The notes under the pieces are model-generated. The model searched no databases. It was not told the DNA's origin and saw only the letters and a program-made list of their open reading frames with translations. Below, piece after piece: positions 1 to 7,347 of a stretch of 21,062 bases of DNA. The position numbers and the translations under genes are program-made. Every line of letters starts with the position of its first letter. The stretch's first letter is position 1. The DNA comes from Pseudomonadota bacterium (GTDB lineage: Bacteria; Pseudomonadota; Alphaproteobacteria; Rhizobiales; Xanthobacteraceae): positions 1-21,062 of the forward strand of contig JAJYAH010000026.1 in NCBI GenBank assembly GCA_021779635.1. The letters run 5' to 3'.

Positions 1-265
1 TGAAGCGTGGCGAGAACGGAAGCATCAACGTTTCCATGGGACCCCTCGGGCAGATTCTGCCGTATTATTTCTTGTCGGCCGCAGCCTATTCCAGATCATC
101 CCAACAACCTGTACACGATATCCGGCACGCGGGTCACGGGTATGACAGCGCACGGCGGCGACGCTATCGAATCCGATCGCCGGAAAGCAATCCATCCGGC
201 ACTGAGCGACCTCTCCGTACGGGCTTTTTTGCAGTGCAACGTAATGCGGCCGGACCTCGAATGGC

Positions 266-1198
266 CTAGTGTGCGTGCGGGCGCATCTCGTCGGGAATCT
301 CGCTTTTCTGCAGGCCGTTCTGGGCGAGCCAGGCGTCGGTACTCCGGATCGCGCGTTCGATATGATCGCCGGTTCGCGAGAAGTCATAAGGCGATCCCAT
401 CAGCGGACATAAAGGCGGCACCACGAAATATTCGATACTCGGGTCGATGTCTTCCAGCTCGCTGACCAATTGCCGCGCGATCAGGAGCGTCAGCGCATGC
501 AGCGCATTTGCGACCGCGCCGGTCGGAGGCGTGCGCGTCGAACAAGCATATCCTGTCGGCAGAATGATCAGGCGGTTCGCGCCCTTTGCGACCGCGACCT
601 TGATCGGTGTGTTGCTCGAGATCGCGCCGTCGGCCAAATAAAAATCCTTGTCGCGGACCGGCGCGAAAGCTCCGGGGATCGCCGTCGAGGCGATGATGGC
701 CTGGGCGGCCGAACCCTCCGACAGCACGACGCTGTTGCCCGAGACGATATCGGTGGTGACGATATGAACCGGGAGCCTTGCGTCCTGCAGATTGCGATAG
801 GGCAGATTATCGTCAACCAGCTTTTGAATCCCGTCGTGCGGGATGAGGAAATCCCGGTGCCGGATAAATCCGAGCAGGGTGCGCCACGTGATCGGGAAGA
901 CGTCGTGGCGCGTCAGCCCGCGCCAGATGGCTTCCAGTTGCAACACACCGTTCAGCGTGGGATCCCCCGCATAGTAAGCGCCGTTCAAGGCGCCGACGCT
1001 GGAGCCCACCACCATATCGGCGGAAATTTCGTGGGCGGCGAGGGAGTGCATCATGCCCACCTGAATGGCGCCAAAGCTCCCTCCGCCTGCGAATACGAAG
1101 GCCGTTTTCGCAGGCCCGGCATGTTTGGGTACGGACAAGCCTCGATCGCTCCCAGCTGTCGATGCGTGGACGATCAGCCACACGACGTTCGGCCGCAT
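266..1198 (-). CDS. Patatin-like phospholipase family protein
   Basis: A 310-residue protein with the patatin serine-hydrolase layout. A glycine-rich oxyanion loop (GGGSFGAIQVG, about residues 38-48) is followed by the nucleophile elbow GSSVG with Ser67, and by the DGA motif with Asp190, which together give the Ser-Asp dyad. Members of this family hydrolyse acyl esters of phospholipids or neutral lipids; the substrate here cannot be told. No clear signal peptide or membrane span is seen, so it is probably cytoplasmic or peripheral. The ATG at 1198 has no convincing ribosome binding site. An in-frame TTG at 1138 is preceded by GGGAG and would still keep the whole domain, so the true N-terminus may be about 20 residues shorter. 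It lies 163 bp downstream of the ferredoxin reductase on the same strand, with repeats in between. Confidence 0.85.
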   Translation of the reverse strand: MRPNVVWLIVHASTAGSDRGLSVPKHAGPAKTAFVFAGGGSFGAIQVGMMHSLAAHEISADMVVGSSVGALNGAYYAGDPTLNGVLQLEAIWRGLTRHDVFPITWRTLLGFIRHRDFLIPHDGIQKLVDDNLPYRNLQDARLPVHIVTTDIVSGNSVVLSEGSAAQAIIASTAIPGAFAPVRDKDFYLADGAISSNTPIKVAVAKGANRLIILPTGYACSTRTPPTGAVANALHALTLLIARQLVSELEDIDPSIEYFVVPPLCPLMGSPYDFSRTGDHIERAIRSTDAWLAQNGLQKSEIPDEMRPHAH

Positions 1199-1228
1199 CT
1201 ATAGCAGCCCGCGGACGCACGGTGCTAT

Positions 1229-1258
1229 CAACAATGTTTGTTGCGGATTTGTTGCGGA
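1229..1258. promoter_or_regulatory. Inverted and tandem direct repeats upstream of the patatin gene
   Basis: CAACAA (1229-1234) and TTGTTG (1238-1243) form an inverted repeat with a 3-nt centre. Overlapping it, the 11-mer TTTGTTGCGGA occurs twice in exact tandem (1237-1247 and 1248-1258), that is, one helical turn apart. It sits 31-60 bp upstream of the patatin ATG, where a regulator site would be expected. No clear -35/-10 pair was found nearby, so this is a pattern observation only. Confidence 0.25.
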
Positions 1259-1361
1259 GAGGGGTTGTTCTTGCCGGGGTCAACCGGCACCGGCGAAGTG
1301 TGGGTCCCGGCTCTGCAGCGCACCGCCAGACAGGCGTTGCACCGCGTCCGGGACACGCAGG

Positions 1362-2135
1362 TCAGCGTTCGACAAACGCCTTTTCGATCACGAAATGACC
1401 GGGCTCGCTGTGGCTGCCTTCGAGAAAACCACGTGCCTCAAAGGTCTGGCGCAGTTCTTCGAGCATGCCCGGGCTGCCGCACATCATGATCCGGTCGGTT
1501 TCGAGGTCCAGCGGCGGCAAACCGATGTCGTTGAACAATTGCTCCGACGTGATCAGATCGGTGATGCGGCCGCGGTTGCGGAACGGCTCGCGGGTGACGG
1601 TCGGATAATACAGAAGCTTCTCGGTCAATAGCGGTCCGAGAAATTCGTCGTCTCTCAACTTCGCCACCAGTTCTTCGCCGTAGGCCAGTTCAGACACTTG
1701 CCGGCAACCGTGCACCAGAACGATGGTCTCAAACCGCTCGTACACCTCGGGGTCCTTGATCAGGCTGGCGAACGGCGCCAGGCCGGTTCCGGTCGACAGC
1801 AACAGCAGGCGTTTACCCGGAATCAGATTGTCGGCAATCAGCGTGCCGGTTGCCTTGCGCCCGACCAGAATGGTGTCACCCTGCTTGATCTGCTGAAGTC
1901 TCGAGGTCAGCGGACCGTCGGCGACCTTGATGCTGAAAAATTCGAGGGCTTCCTCGTGATTGGCGCTCGCCATGCTGTAGGCGCGCAGCAGCGGACGGCC
2001 ATCGACCTCGAGGCCGATCATCGCGAACTGCCCGTTCAGGAATCGAAAGCCGGAATTTCGGGTGGCGGTGAAGCTGAAAAGCGTATCGGTCCAGTGCCGG
2101 ACGGAAAGAACTTTCTCTCTATGGAAGGCGCTCAT
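1362..2135 (-). CDS. fpr: Ferredoxin--NADP(+) reductase
   Basis: A 257-residue FAD enzyme of the bacterial Fpr type, which moves electrons between NADPH and ferredoxin or flavodoxin in the cytoplasm. The FAD-binding RAYS motif is at residues 51-54, the pyrophosphate-binding STGTGLAPF segment at 114-122, an MMCGSP nucleotide-binding segment lies near the C-terminus, and the protein ends in the family-typical FVIEKAFVER tail. The reading frame is open further upstream, but the ATG at 2135 (protein beginning MSAFHREKVL) gives the length and N-terminus usual for the family; the extra 42 residues do not look like a domain. The ribosome binding site is weak. The gene stands alone, divergent from the ATP-grasp/Mur-ligase pair, and may serve any of several electron-transfer or oxidative-stress roles. 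Confidence 0.93.
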   Translation of the reverse strand: MSAFHREKVLSVRHWTDTLFSFTATRNSGFRFLNGQFAMIGLEVDGRPLLRAYSMASANHEEALEFFSIKVADGPLTSRLQQIKQGDTILVGRKATGTLIADNLIPGKRLLLLSTGTGLAPFASLIKDPEVYERFETIVLVHGCRQVSELAYGEELVAKLRDDEFLGPLLTEKLLYYPTVTREPFRNRGRITDLITSEQLFNDIGLPPLDLETDRIMMCGSPGMLEELRQTFEARGFLEGSHSEPGHFVIEKAFVER

Positions 2136-2291
2136 GTGTTTTGGTTTTTCCAGATGCCAGGATGTAGAACAATCGCGTCGTGCGGGCTTCAGACCAGCGA
2201 AAAACCCCTGAAACGATTGACGATTTAGCGTGTGACCTATCGCAATATCAGAGATAGTCAACAGGCGTTGACGCGCAATTGAGGATTCAGA

Positions 2292-2393
2292 ATGGCGGTC
2301 GATTTATTTCGTAAACTGGTTTCGGCGCATGATCATCGCAACGCGCCCCGCACGCAATTAACTTGCTCAAACCGGCGGCGTTCTGGCAGTTAA
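2292..2393 (+). CDS. Possible 33-residue small ORF upstream of the ATP-grasp gene
   Basis: An ATG at 2292 is preceded by GAGGA at 2281-2285 with a 6-nt spacing, a better ribosome binding site than that of the ATP-grasp gene downstream. The frame runs 33 codons to a TAA at 2391-2393, 37 bp before the ATP-grasp ATG. The peptide starts MAVDLFRKLVSAHDH and has a strongly basic C-terminal half with one cysteine. I do not recognise it. It could be a leader peptide, a small protein belonging to the operon, or chance. Evidence is limited to the start context and position. Confidence 0.25.
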   Translation: MAVDLFRKLVSAHDHRNAPRTQLTCSNRRRSGS

Positions 2394-2430
2394 TTTGCCT
2401 CGAATTCGAACACCGGATCGCGGGCAGCGC

Positions 2431-3444
2431 ATGCCAGACTTGAGAGAATTTCGATCGGGAAAACCGGGCAGCTATCCGGACCAATCGGTGTATGCGGAAT
2501 ATGCCTGCTCCGAATTCGGACTGGCGTTTCGAGACATCGATGGTGGAAGCGGGCTTGTCTTCAGCGTCAGTTCTGCGGCCAAAAGCATTTATTTCGGCGC
2601 CGGACGATGTTCATGGTATCCGCAAAATAACGCCACCGCGTCGTCGCTGGCGACCGACAAATATTTTACCAATACGATCCTTGAAAGCGCCGGTGTACCG
2701 ACACTGGGCGGTGAATATTTCTTCCTGCATGAGCGGCATCGCGCCCTTCGCGCCGCGGGCCATGAGCGCGATGCGGCGCTCGAGTATTTCAGGAAATTGG
2801 GTGCAACGGCCTTTGCCAAACCCCTAGCTGGATCGCGTGGCGATTTCGCACAGGCCATTCATGGCGAAGCCTCGTTGCTTCGATATCTCGATGAGGTTTC
2901 GCGATACTACGACTCGATATTGATCCAGCCGCTTGCCGCGGGAACCGAATATAGGATTTTTGTGCTGGATGACGAGGTCCTTTACACGGCGCGGAAATAT
3001 CCGCCGGCTGTTTGGGGCGATGGCGTGCGCCCAATCCGGGATCTGCTGGCCGCGCACGACGCAAGCTTGCAATCCCGTGGCCTCTCGCCGGCTGCCGGGA
3101 CAATGGACCGTGACGCCTCGCCCGATGTCGTGCTGCCCAAGGGCGAACGTTGGGAAATTCCCGGCCGGATGAATCTGAGCGCGGGAGGCACCATGGTCCT
3201 GGAAGCTCCCCGTTCCGATGCGGTACTCGCCCAGGCGAGGAAGGCGGTTCGCGCGCTCGGCCTTCGGCTCGCGGCCGTGGACACATTCACCGGTATCGGC
3301 GGCGATCCGGATGCCATACGGGTGATCGAGGTGAATTCGAGCCCGTCGATCCGGCTGCTGGAGCAATCCGGCCGCAGCGACCTGATCCTGAAAATCTGGC
3401 ATCACACATTTTCCGCCATGGGACTACTGGCGCGATCGGGGTGA
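2431..3444 (+). CDS. ATP-grasp ligase resembling the cyanophycin synthetase central domain
   Basis: A 337-residue stand-alone ATP-grasp protein. Visible features are FAKP with Lys130, a GSRG loop (134-137), the segment EYRIFVLDDEVL (173-184), the PPAVWGDG stretch (191-198), PKGE followed by NLSAGGT (236-254), Asp284, and the metal-binding end IEVNSSPS (299-306, with Glu300 and Asn302). The GDG, PKGE and NLS-GGT elements are those of the ATP-grasp domain of cyanophycin synthetase and its RimK/glutathione-synthetase-like relatives, which join a carboxylate to an amine through an acyl phosphate. The N-terminal domain and fused Mur ligase of cyanophycin synthetase are absent, but a Mur ligase gene follows 59 bp downstream. 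A TTG at 2395 would add 12 residues; I chose ATG 2431. Substrate and product are unknown. Confidence 0.8.
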   Translation: MPDLREFRSGKPGSYPDQSVYAEYACSEFGLAFRDIDGGSGLVFSVSSAAKSIYFGAGRCSWYPQNNATASSLATDKYFTNTILESAGVPTLGGEYFFLHERHRALRAAGHERDAALEYFRKLGATAFAKPLAGSRGDFAQAIHGEASLLRYLDEVSRYYDSILIQPLAAGTEYRIFVLDDEVLYTARKYPPAVWGDGVRPIRDLLAAHDASLQSRGLSPAAGTMDRDASPDVVLPKGERWEIPGRMNLSAGGTMVLEAPRSDAVLAQARKAVRALGLRLAAVDTFTGIGGDPDAIRVIEVNSSPSIRLLEQSGRSDLILKIWHHTFSAMGLLARSG

Positions 3445-3503
3445 AATTCCCAAAGCAATTGCGGCAAGCTCGCCCAAGACCTTCGAAATGCAGAGGCACT
3501 TAG

Positions 3504-4820
3504 GTGTTTGACCTTCCGAAATACGGTGATGGCGTTGGCCTGGCACGGACGGCCGATCTGCTCGACGCCATCGCTGTGGATCGCGCAAGATTGCGGCGCG
3601 TGTCGGTGGTGGTGGCGGGGTCTAACGGCAAGGGCAGCACGGCTGCGTTCTGCGCCAGCATCGCCCACGCCTATGGCTTGCGGACCGGATTATTTACCTC
3701 GCCGCATCTGCACCACTTCAACGAGCGGTTTCGGGTTGATGGCGAACCGATTGGCGACGACACCCTGGCGCGCCTGAAACTGCGCGTCGAAGTCGCCATC
3801 GCCGGGCTTTCGCGGCGACATCATGAAAAATTCGGAGCCTTTGAGGCCATGTTCGCGCTGGCTTGCCTGTATTTTCAGGAGAGCGCGTGTGATTTCGCCG
3901 TGTTCGAAGCCGGCATCGGCGGCCGTTACGACCCGGTACGTCTGGTCGGCGCGCTCTGCACCTGCGTGACATCGGTTGATTACGAGCATGTCGAATTGCT
4001 CGGCCATTCGCTGGAATTGATCGTGTCCGACAAAAGCGACGCCTGTGCCGCCCGAGGCACCATTGTCTATGGCGAAAATTGCCGGAGCCTGCGACCACAC
4101 ATCATCGAATATAATCGCTATCGCGAAGTGACGACCCTGTTTGTCCGCGAACAGATCGCGATCGGCAACGAATCTATCTCGGCAGCCGGACAGCACTTCG
4201 ACCTACAGTTCGAGGACTACGATTTTCGCTTCCTCGAAACGAATTTGCCGGGCGCGTTCCAAATCAGCAATGCAGCCATCGCGGTCACCCTGCTCCTGCT
4301 CTGGCTGCGGCGGACGCGGCCTGGAGAGCCCGCTGCCAAAACCGAAGCCGCCGTGAGATCGGGCCTCCGCGCCGCGCGCTGGCCCGGACGCTTGGAAGCG
4401 ATTCAACAACAACCACTTACCGTGATCGACGTCGGCCATACCCCGGACGGCATCCGCCAATCGCTCGCGAGCCTCAAGGCGATGCATGGCGCGGACAACT
4501 GGATCCTCGTGGTCGGCATTTCGATCGACAAGAAGATCGACGAGATTGTTGCTATGCTGGCGCCGTCATTCGACACCATCCTATGCACTGCGGCGCGCCA
4601 CAAGGGTGCGAAGGCGGCGAGTATCGCGGCCTCGGTCCAAAAAGCCAATCCGGACGCAAGCGTTCAGATCGCCGCCACCATCGAGGACGCGGTCAGCATC
4701 AGCCAGATGCTCGCCACATCGCGAAAACAGAAAATCTATGTGGCCGGCGGATTATTCCTCGCGGTCGAATACGCGACCGTCGCCCGGGGCGGACGCGCGC
4801 AGGACCTGGATTTTTTCTGA
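3504..4820 (+). CDS. FolC-like Mur ligase family protein
   Basis: A 438-residue ATP-dependent amide ligase of the Mur/folylpolyglutamate synthase superfamily. The P-loop AGSNGKGST is at residues 38-46, TSPHLHHFNERF at 65-76, FEAGIGGRYD at 134-143, the probable carbamylated lysine is Lys177, QISNAA is at 253-258, GRLE at 295-298, and a C-terminal AGG-LFLAVE segment is present. Relative to canonical FolC, the DGAHNP motif reads DVGHTP (309-314) and the REKAGI context of the lysine reads SDKSDA. The GTG start is chosen because AGAGG (3492-3496) lies 7 nt upstream. It follows the ATP-grasp gene, which suggests joint action on one product. Housekeeping folC usually lies beside accD in related bacteria, so I infer a paralogue rather than the folate enzyme; a dihydrofolate-synthase role cannot be excluded. 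Confidence 0.82.
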   Translation: MFDLPKYGDGVGLARTADLLDAIAVDRARLRRVSVVVAGSNGKGSTAAFCASIAHAYGLRTGLFTSPHLHHFNERFRVDGEPIGDDTLARLKLRVEVAIAGLSRRHHEKFGAFEAMFALACLYFQESACDFAVFEAGIGGRYDPVRLVGALCTCVTSVDYEHVELLGHSLELIVSDKSDACAARGTIVYGENCRSLRPHIIEYNRYREVTTLFVREQIAIGNESISAAGQHFDLQFEDYDFRFLETNLPGAFQISNAAIAVTLLLLWLRRTRPGEPAAKTEAAVRSGLRAARWPGRLEAIQQQPLTVIDVGHTPDGIRQSLASLKAMHGADNWILVVGISIDKKIDEIVAMLAPSFDTILCTAARHKGAKAASIAASVQKANPDASVQIAATIEDAVSISQMLATSRKQKIYVAGGLFLAVEYATVARGGRAQDLDFF

Positions 4821-4830
4821 GTTTTCCAGA

Positions 4831-4850
4831 GCGAAAGCAGGCGCTTTCGC
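4831..4850. terminator. Stem-loop between convergent genes
   Basis: GCGAAAGC (4831-4838) and GCTTTCGC (4843-4850) form a perfect 8-bp stem with a 4-nt loop, extended imperfectly by CCAG (4826-4829) and CTGG (4855-4858). It fills the 45-bp gap between two convergent genes. Neither side has a U-tract, so it is not a textbook intrinsic terminator. Confidence 0.35.
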
Positions 4851-4865
4851 CGCGCTGGACCGCCG

Positions 4866-7154
4866 TCAGTTGCTTTGGACGAATTTGAGCAGCGCATCGC
4901 GAACACGGGTTATTACGCTATCCCATTGGCGGGTCTCATTCTGGCGGAACAGACGCGCGGACGGATACCACGGGCTGTCATCCCGATCGAGCAGCCAGCG
5001 CCAATCGGGCACATGCGTCAGCAATATCCAGACCGCCTTTCCCAATGCACCCGCAAGGTGCGCGATAGCGGTGTCGACCGATATCACGAGATCCAGATGC
5101 GATATCAGCGCGGCGGTGTCGGAAAACCCTTCGAGTTCGTGGCCGAAATGGATGATGTTGGAACTCTTTTGAAGCGCCTCCATGTCCGCAGCGCGAACCT
5201 CTTTTTGCAGGCTGACGAACGTGGCATCGGCATCGAGGAGCGGCCGCAGGTTGCTGAGAACGATCGACCGCTCGCGATCCCTGATGTGTTTCGCATTGCC
5301 TGCCCAGGCTATTCCGATCCTCGGGCGACGTTTCGGCGGAAGCCGAGCGCTCCATTTCAGCATGGCCTGATTGGGCGCGCGCAGATAGGACATGGTGGAC
5401 GGAATCGTTTCAAGCTGCGTCGTGAAAGCCAATGGCAGGCTGAGAAGAGGACATTGCAAATCGAAATCAGGCAGCAGATTGCCTTTGGCTATGACCCGTG
5501 ATGTGCCGCCAAGGTCGGTCAAGAGGCCCTGAAGCGGTTCCTCGACTTCCAGAACAACGCGGGCGCCACGTGCTGCGACCAGCGGCGCATAGCGGCAGAA
5601 TTGAATGGTGTCGCCAAATCCCTGCTCGCTGTGAAGCAGGATGGTCTTGTCGGCGATCTCCTTGCCTCCAAGCCAGAGCGGTTGCGGGAAATCGCGTCTC
5701 GAAGGTCCCGTGGACGCACCCTTGCGGCGCCACTCATATGCAATCCAGCCCCGGTCGAAATCGCCGGTGAGAAGCCGCGACATGCTGCCGAAAAAATGCG
5801 CGTCGGCATGGCCGGGCTGCAAGCCCGTGGCGCGATCGTAGCTCGCCAGCGCCTCGTCAAACCGCTTCAGATCATGCAGCGTGACCCCGCGATTGACGAG
5901 CGCATCGGCATAATCCGGCTGCAAAGCAAGTGCGCGATCATAACTCGCCAGCGCCTCGTCGAGTCGCCCTAGCCGGTGCAGCGCGATACCGCGATTGCTG
6001 AGCGCGACAGCATGGTCCGGTTGCACCGCAAGCGCGCGCCCATGGCTTGCCAGCGCTTCGCCGTATCGTCCGAGATCATGCAAGGCGACCCCGCGATTGG
6101 TCAGCGCCTCGACATTGTTCGGCTCCATCGCAAGCGCGTGATCGTAGCTGTTCAGCGCCTCGGCGGACTGCTTTAGCTCGTGCAGCGCGACGCCGCGATT
6201 GACCAGCGCCTCGACGTGATCCGGCCGCAATGCAAGCGCCCGGTCGTAACTCTTCAGCGCTTCGTCATGCTGCCTGAGATCATGCAGCGTGACGCCCCGA
6301 CCGGTCAGCGCTTCAGCATGCTCCGGATGCAAGGACAGCGCTCGGTCATAACTCGCCAACGCCTCGCCGAACCGCTCGAGTTTGTGCAAGGCAAGGCCGC
6401 AATTGTAGTGCGCCTCGATGTGAGCCGGCTGCAGCTTGAGCGCATCATCATAGCTCGCCAGCGCGTCCTCGTGTCGCCGCAGTTTGCCAAGCGCGTTCCC
6501 GCGATTGACGAGGGCATCGGCATTATCTGGCCGCAAGGCGATGGCGCGGTCGTAATCCGCGAGCGCATCGCCGAAACGTTTCAGCTCATAATGCGCGATG
6601 CCGCGGTTGACCAGCGCTTCAACGAAGTCGGGCCGCAGGGCGAGCACCTTGTCGTAACTCACGAGCGCTTCGTCGTGTCGCCCCAGCGCCTGCAAGGTGA
6701 TGCCGCGATTGTTGAGCGCTTCGGCATAGTCCGGCCGCAGGCCAAGCGCGCGGTCGTAACTCGCAAGCGCCTCGTCATGCCGCTTCATGGCGTGCAGTAC
6801 GCCCGCACGATTGTTCAGTACCGCAACATGTTCCGGCTGCAAACGAAGCGCGCGGTCGTAGCTTTCCAGCGCCTCGTCGAACCGTCTCATCGCCTTCAGC
6901 ACGGCACCGCGATTGTTCAACGCCTCGATGAAGTCCGGCCGCAGCGACAGCGCGCGGTCGTAGTTGGAAAGTGCTGCGTCGTTCCGGCCAAAGGCGCCGT
7001 TGACGACCGCCAGGAGATTCAGGGTGGGCGCCGAATCAGGGTCAGCGGACAAGATTTTGAGACACAGCTGTTCGGCCTCTGTGAGCTTTCCCGCCTGGTA
7101 GGCCTTCAGGGCGAATTCGAAGACCTGTGACAAGGTCAGCGATACGGTCGTCAT
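4866..7154 (-). CDS. TPR-repeat protein with GT9/heptosyltransferase-like C-terminal domain
   Basis: A 762-residue protein. After a short N-terminal TPR-like helix pair (about 8-41) come twelve regular 34-residue TPR units (42-449), each close to the form EALxNRGxxLxxLxRxDEALASYDRALxLxPDx, then a degenerate thirteenth. TPR arrays form a protein-binding superhelix. The C-terminal part (about 485-755) has the two-lobed pattern seen in ADP-heptose:LPS heptosyltransferase-like proteins: LLHSEQGFGDTIQFCRYAP, then GIAWAGN, then ISVDTAIAHLAGALGKAVW. Such TPR-glycosyltransferase fusions are frequent in alphaproteobacteria, mostly without assigned substrates. No signal peptide is seen. The ATG at 7154 is preferred over an upstream TTG because AAGG lies about 9 nt before it. 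Its 3' end faces the FolC-like gene across 45 bp. Confidence 0.85.
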   Translation of the reverse strand: MTTVSLTLSQVFEFALKAYQAGKLTEAEQLCLKILSADPDSAPTLNLLAVVNGAFGRNDAALSNYDRALSLRPDFIEALNNRGAVLKAMRRFDEALESYDRALRLQPEHVAVLNNRAGVLHAMKRHDEALASYDRALGLRPDYAEALNNRGITLQALGRHDEALVSYDKVLALRPDFVEALVNRGIAHYELKRFGDALADYDRAIALRPDNADALVNRGNALGKLRRHEDALASYDDALKLQPAHIEAHYNCGLALHKLERFGEALASYDRALSLHPEHAEALTGRGVTLHDLRQHDEALKSYDRALALRPDHVEALVNRGVALHELKQSAEALNSYDHALAMEPNNVEALTNRGVALHDLGRYGEALASHGRALAVQPDHAVALSNRGIALHRLGRLDEALASYDRALALQPDYADALVNRGVTLHDLKRFDEALASYDRATGLQPGHADAHFFGSMSRLLTGDFDRGWIAYEWRRKGASTGPSRRDFPQPLWLGGKEIADKTILLHSEQGFGDTIQFCRYAPLVAARGARVVLEVEEPLQGLLTDLGGTSRVIAKGNLLPDFDLQCPLLSLPLAFTTQLETIPSTMSYLRAPNQAMLKWSARLPPKRRPRIGIAWAGNAKHIRDRERSIVLSNLRPLLDADATFVSLQKEVRAADMEALQKSSNIIHFGHELEGFSDTAALISHLDLVISVDTAIAHLAGALGKAVWILLTHVPDWRWLLDRDDSPWYPSARLFRQNETRQWDSVITRVRDALLKFVQSN
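5808..7031 (-). repeat. Tandem 102-bp coding repeats (12 TPR units)
   Basis: The DNA repeats with a strict 102-bp period; for example GCGATTG recurs at 5889 and 5991, with matching phases further on. Each unit encodes one 34-residue TPR. Neighbouring units differ at many third positions and some residues but share long blocks, which suggests expansion by unequal crossing-over. Confidence 0.85.
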
Positions 7155-7347
7155 TCGATGCGCCTTCAACACCGGAGATTCGGCTTTGGCACCTTACAAC
7201 ACGCCCTGGACATCGCCACGTTTGCCACTTGTTCCCGTTGTGGAATGGCCGCCCGCCGACTAGCGTCGCCGGCGGCGCACAAGGTGTGCGGCTGGGTGTT
7301 TTCTGGGCGCCCTCCGGCATCGGCAACCAATATTCGGGGAGGGACCC

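Noticed and set aside
1..265. Several open frames on both strands at the left edge
   Set aside because: None has a recognisable domain, a good ribosome binding site or coding-like composition; they overlap each other and the end of the patatin gene. A fragment of an upstream gene end is possible but unsupported.
1272..1289. Possible terminator TGCCGG/CCGGCA after the ferredoxin reductase
   Set aside because: Only a 6-bp stem with no U-tract on the relevant strand; too weak to list as a feature.
2359..2441. Possible frameshifted N-terminus of the ATP-grasp protein
   Set aside because: Another frame from TTG 2363 runs to a TGA at about 2441, but the ATP-grasp fold is complete from ATG 2431 and nothing shows that the extra residues belong to it.
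6180..7130. 316-codon + strand frame antisense to the TPR gene
   Set aside because: It is the antisense reading of the 102-bp repeats, so it looks repetitive and open only because the TPR codons repeat. No start context.
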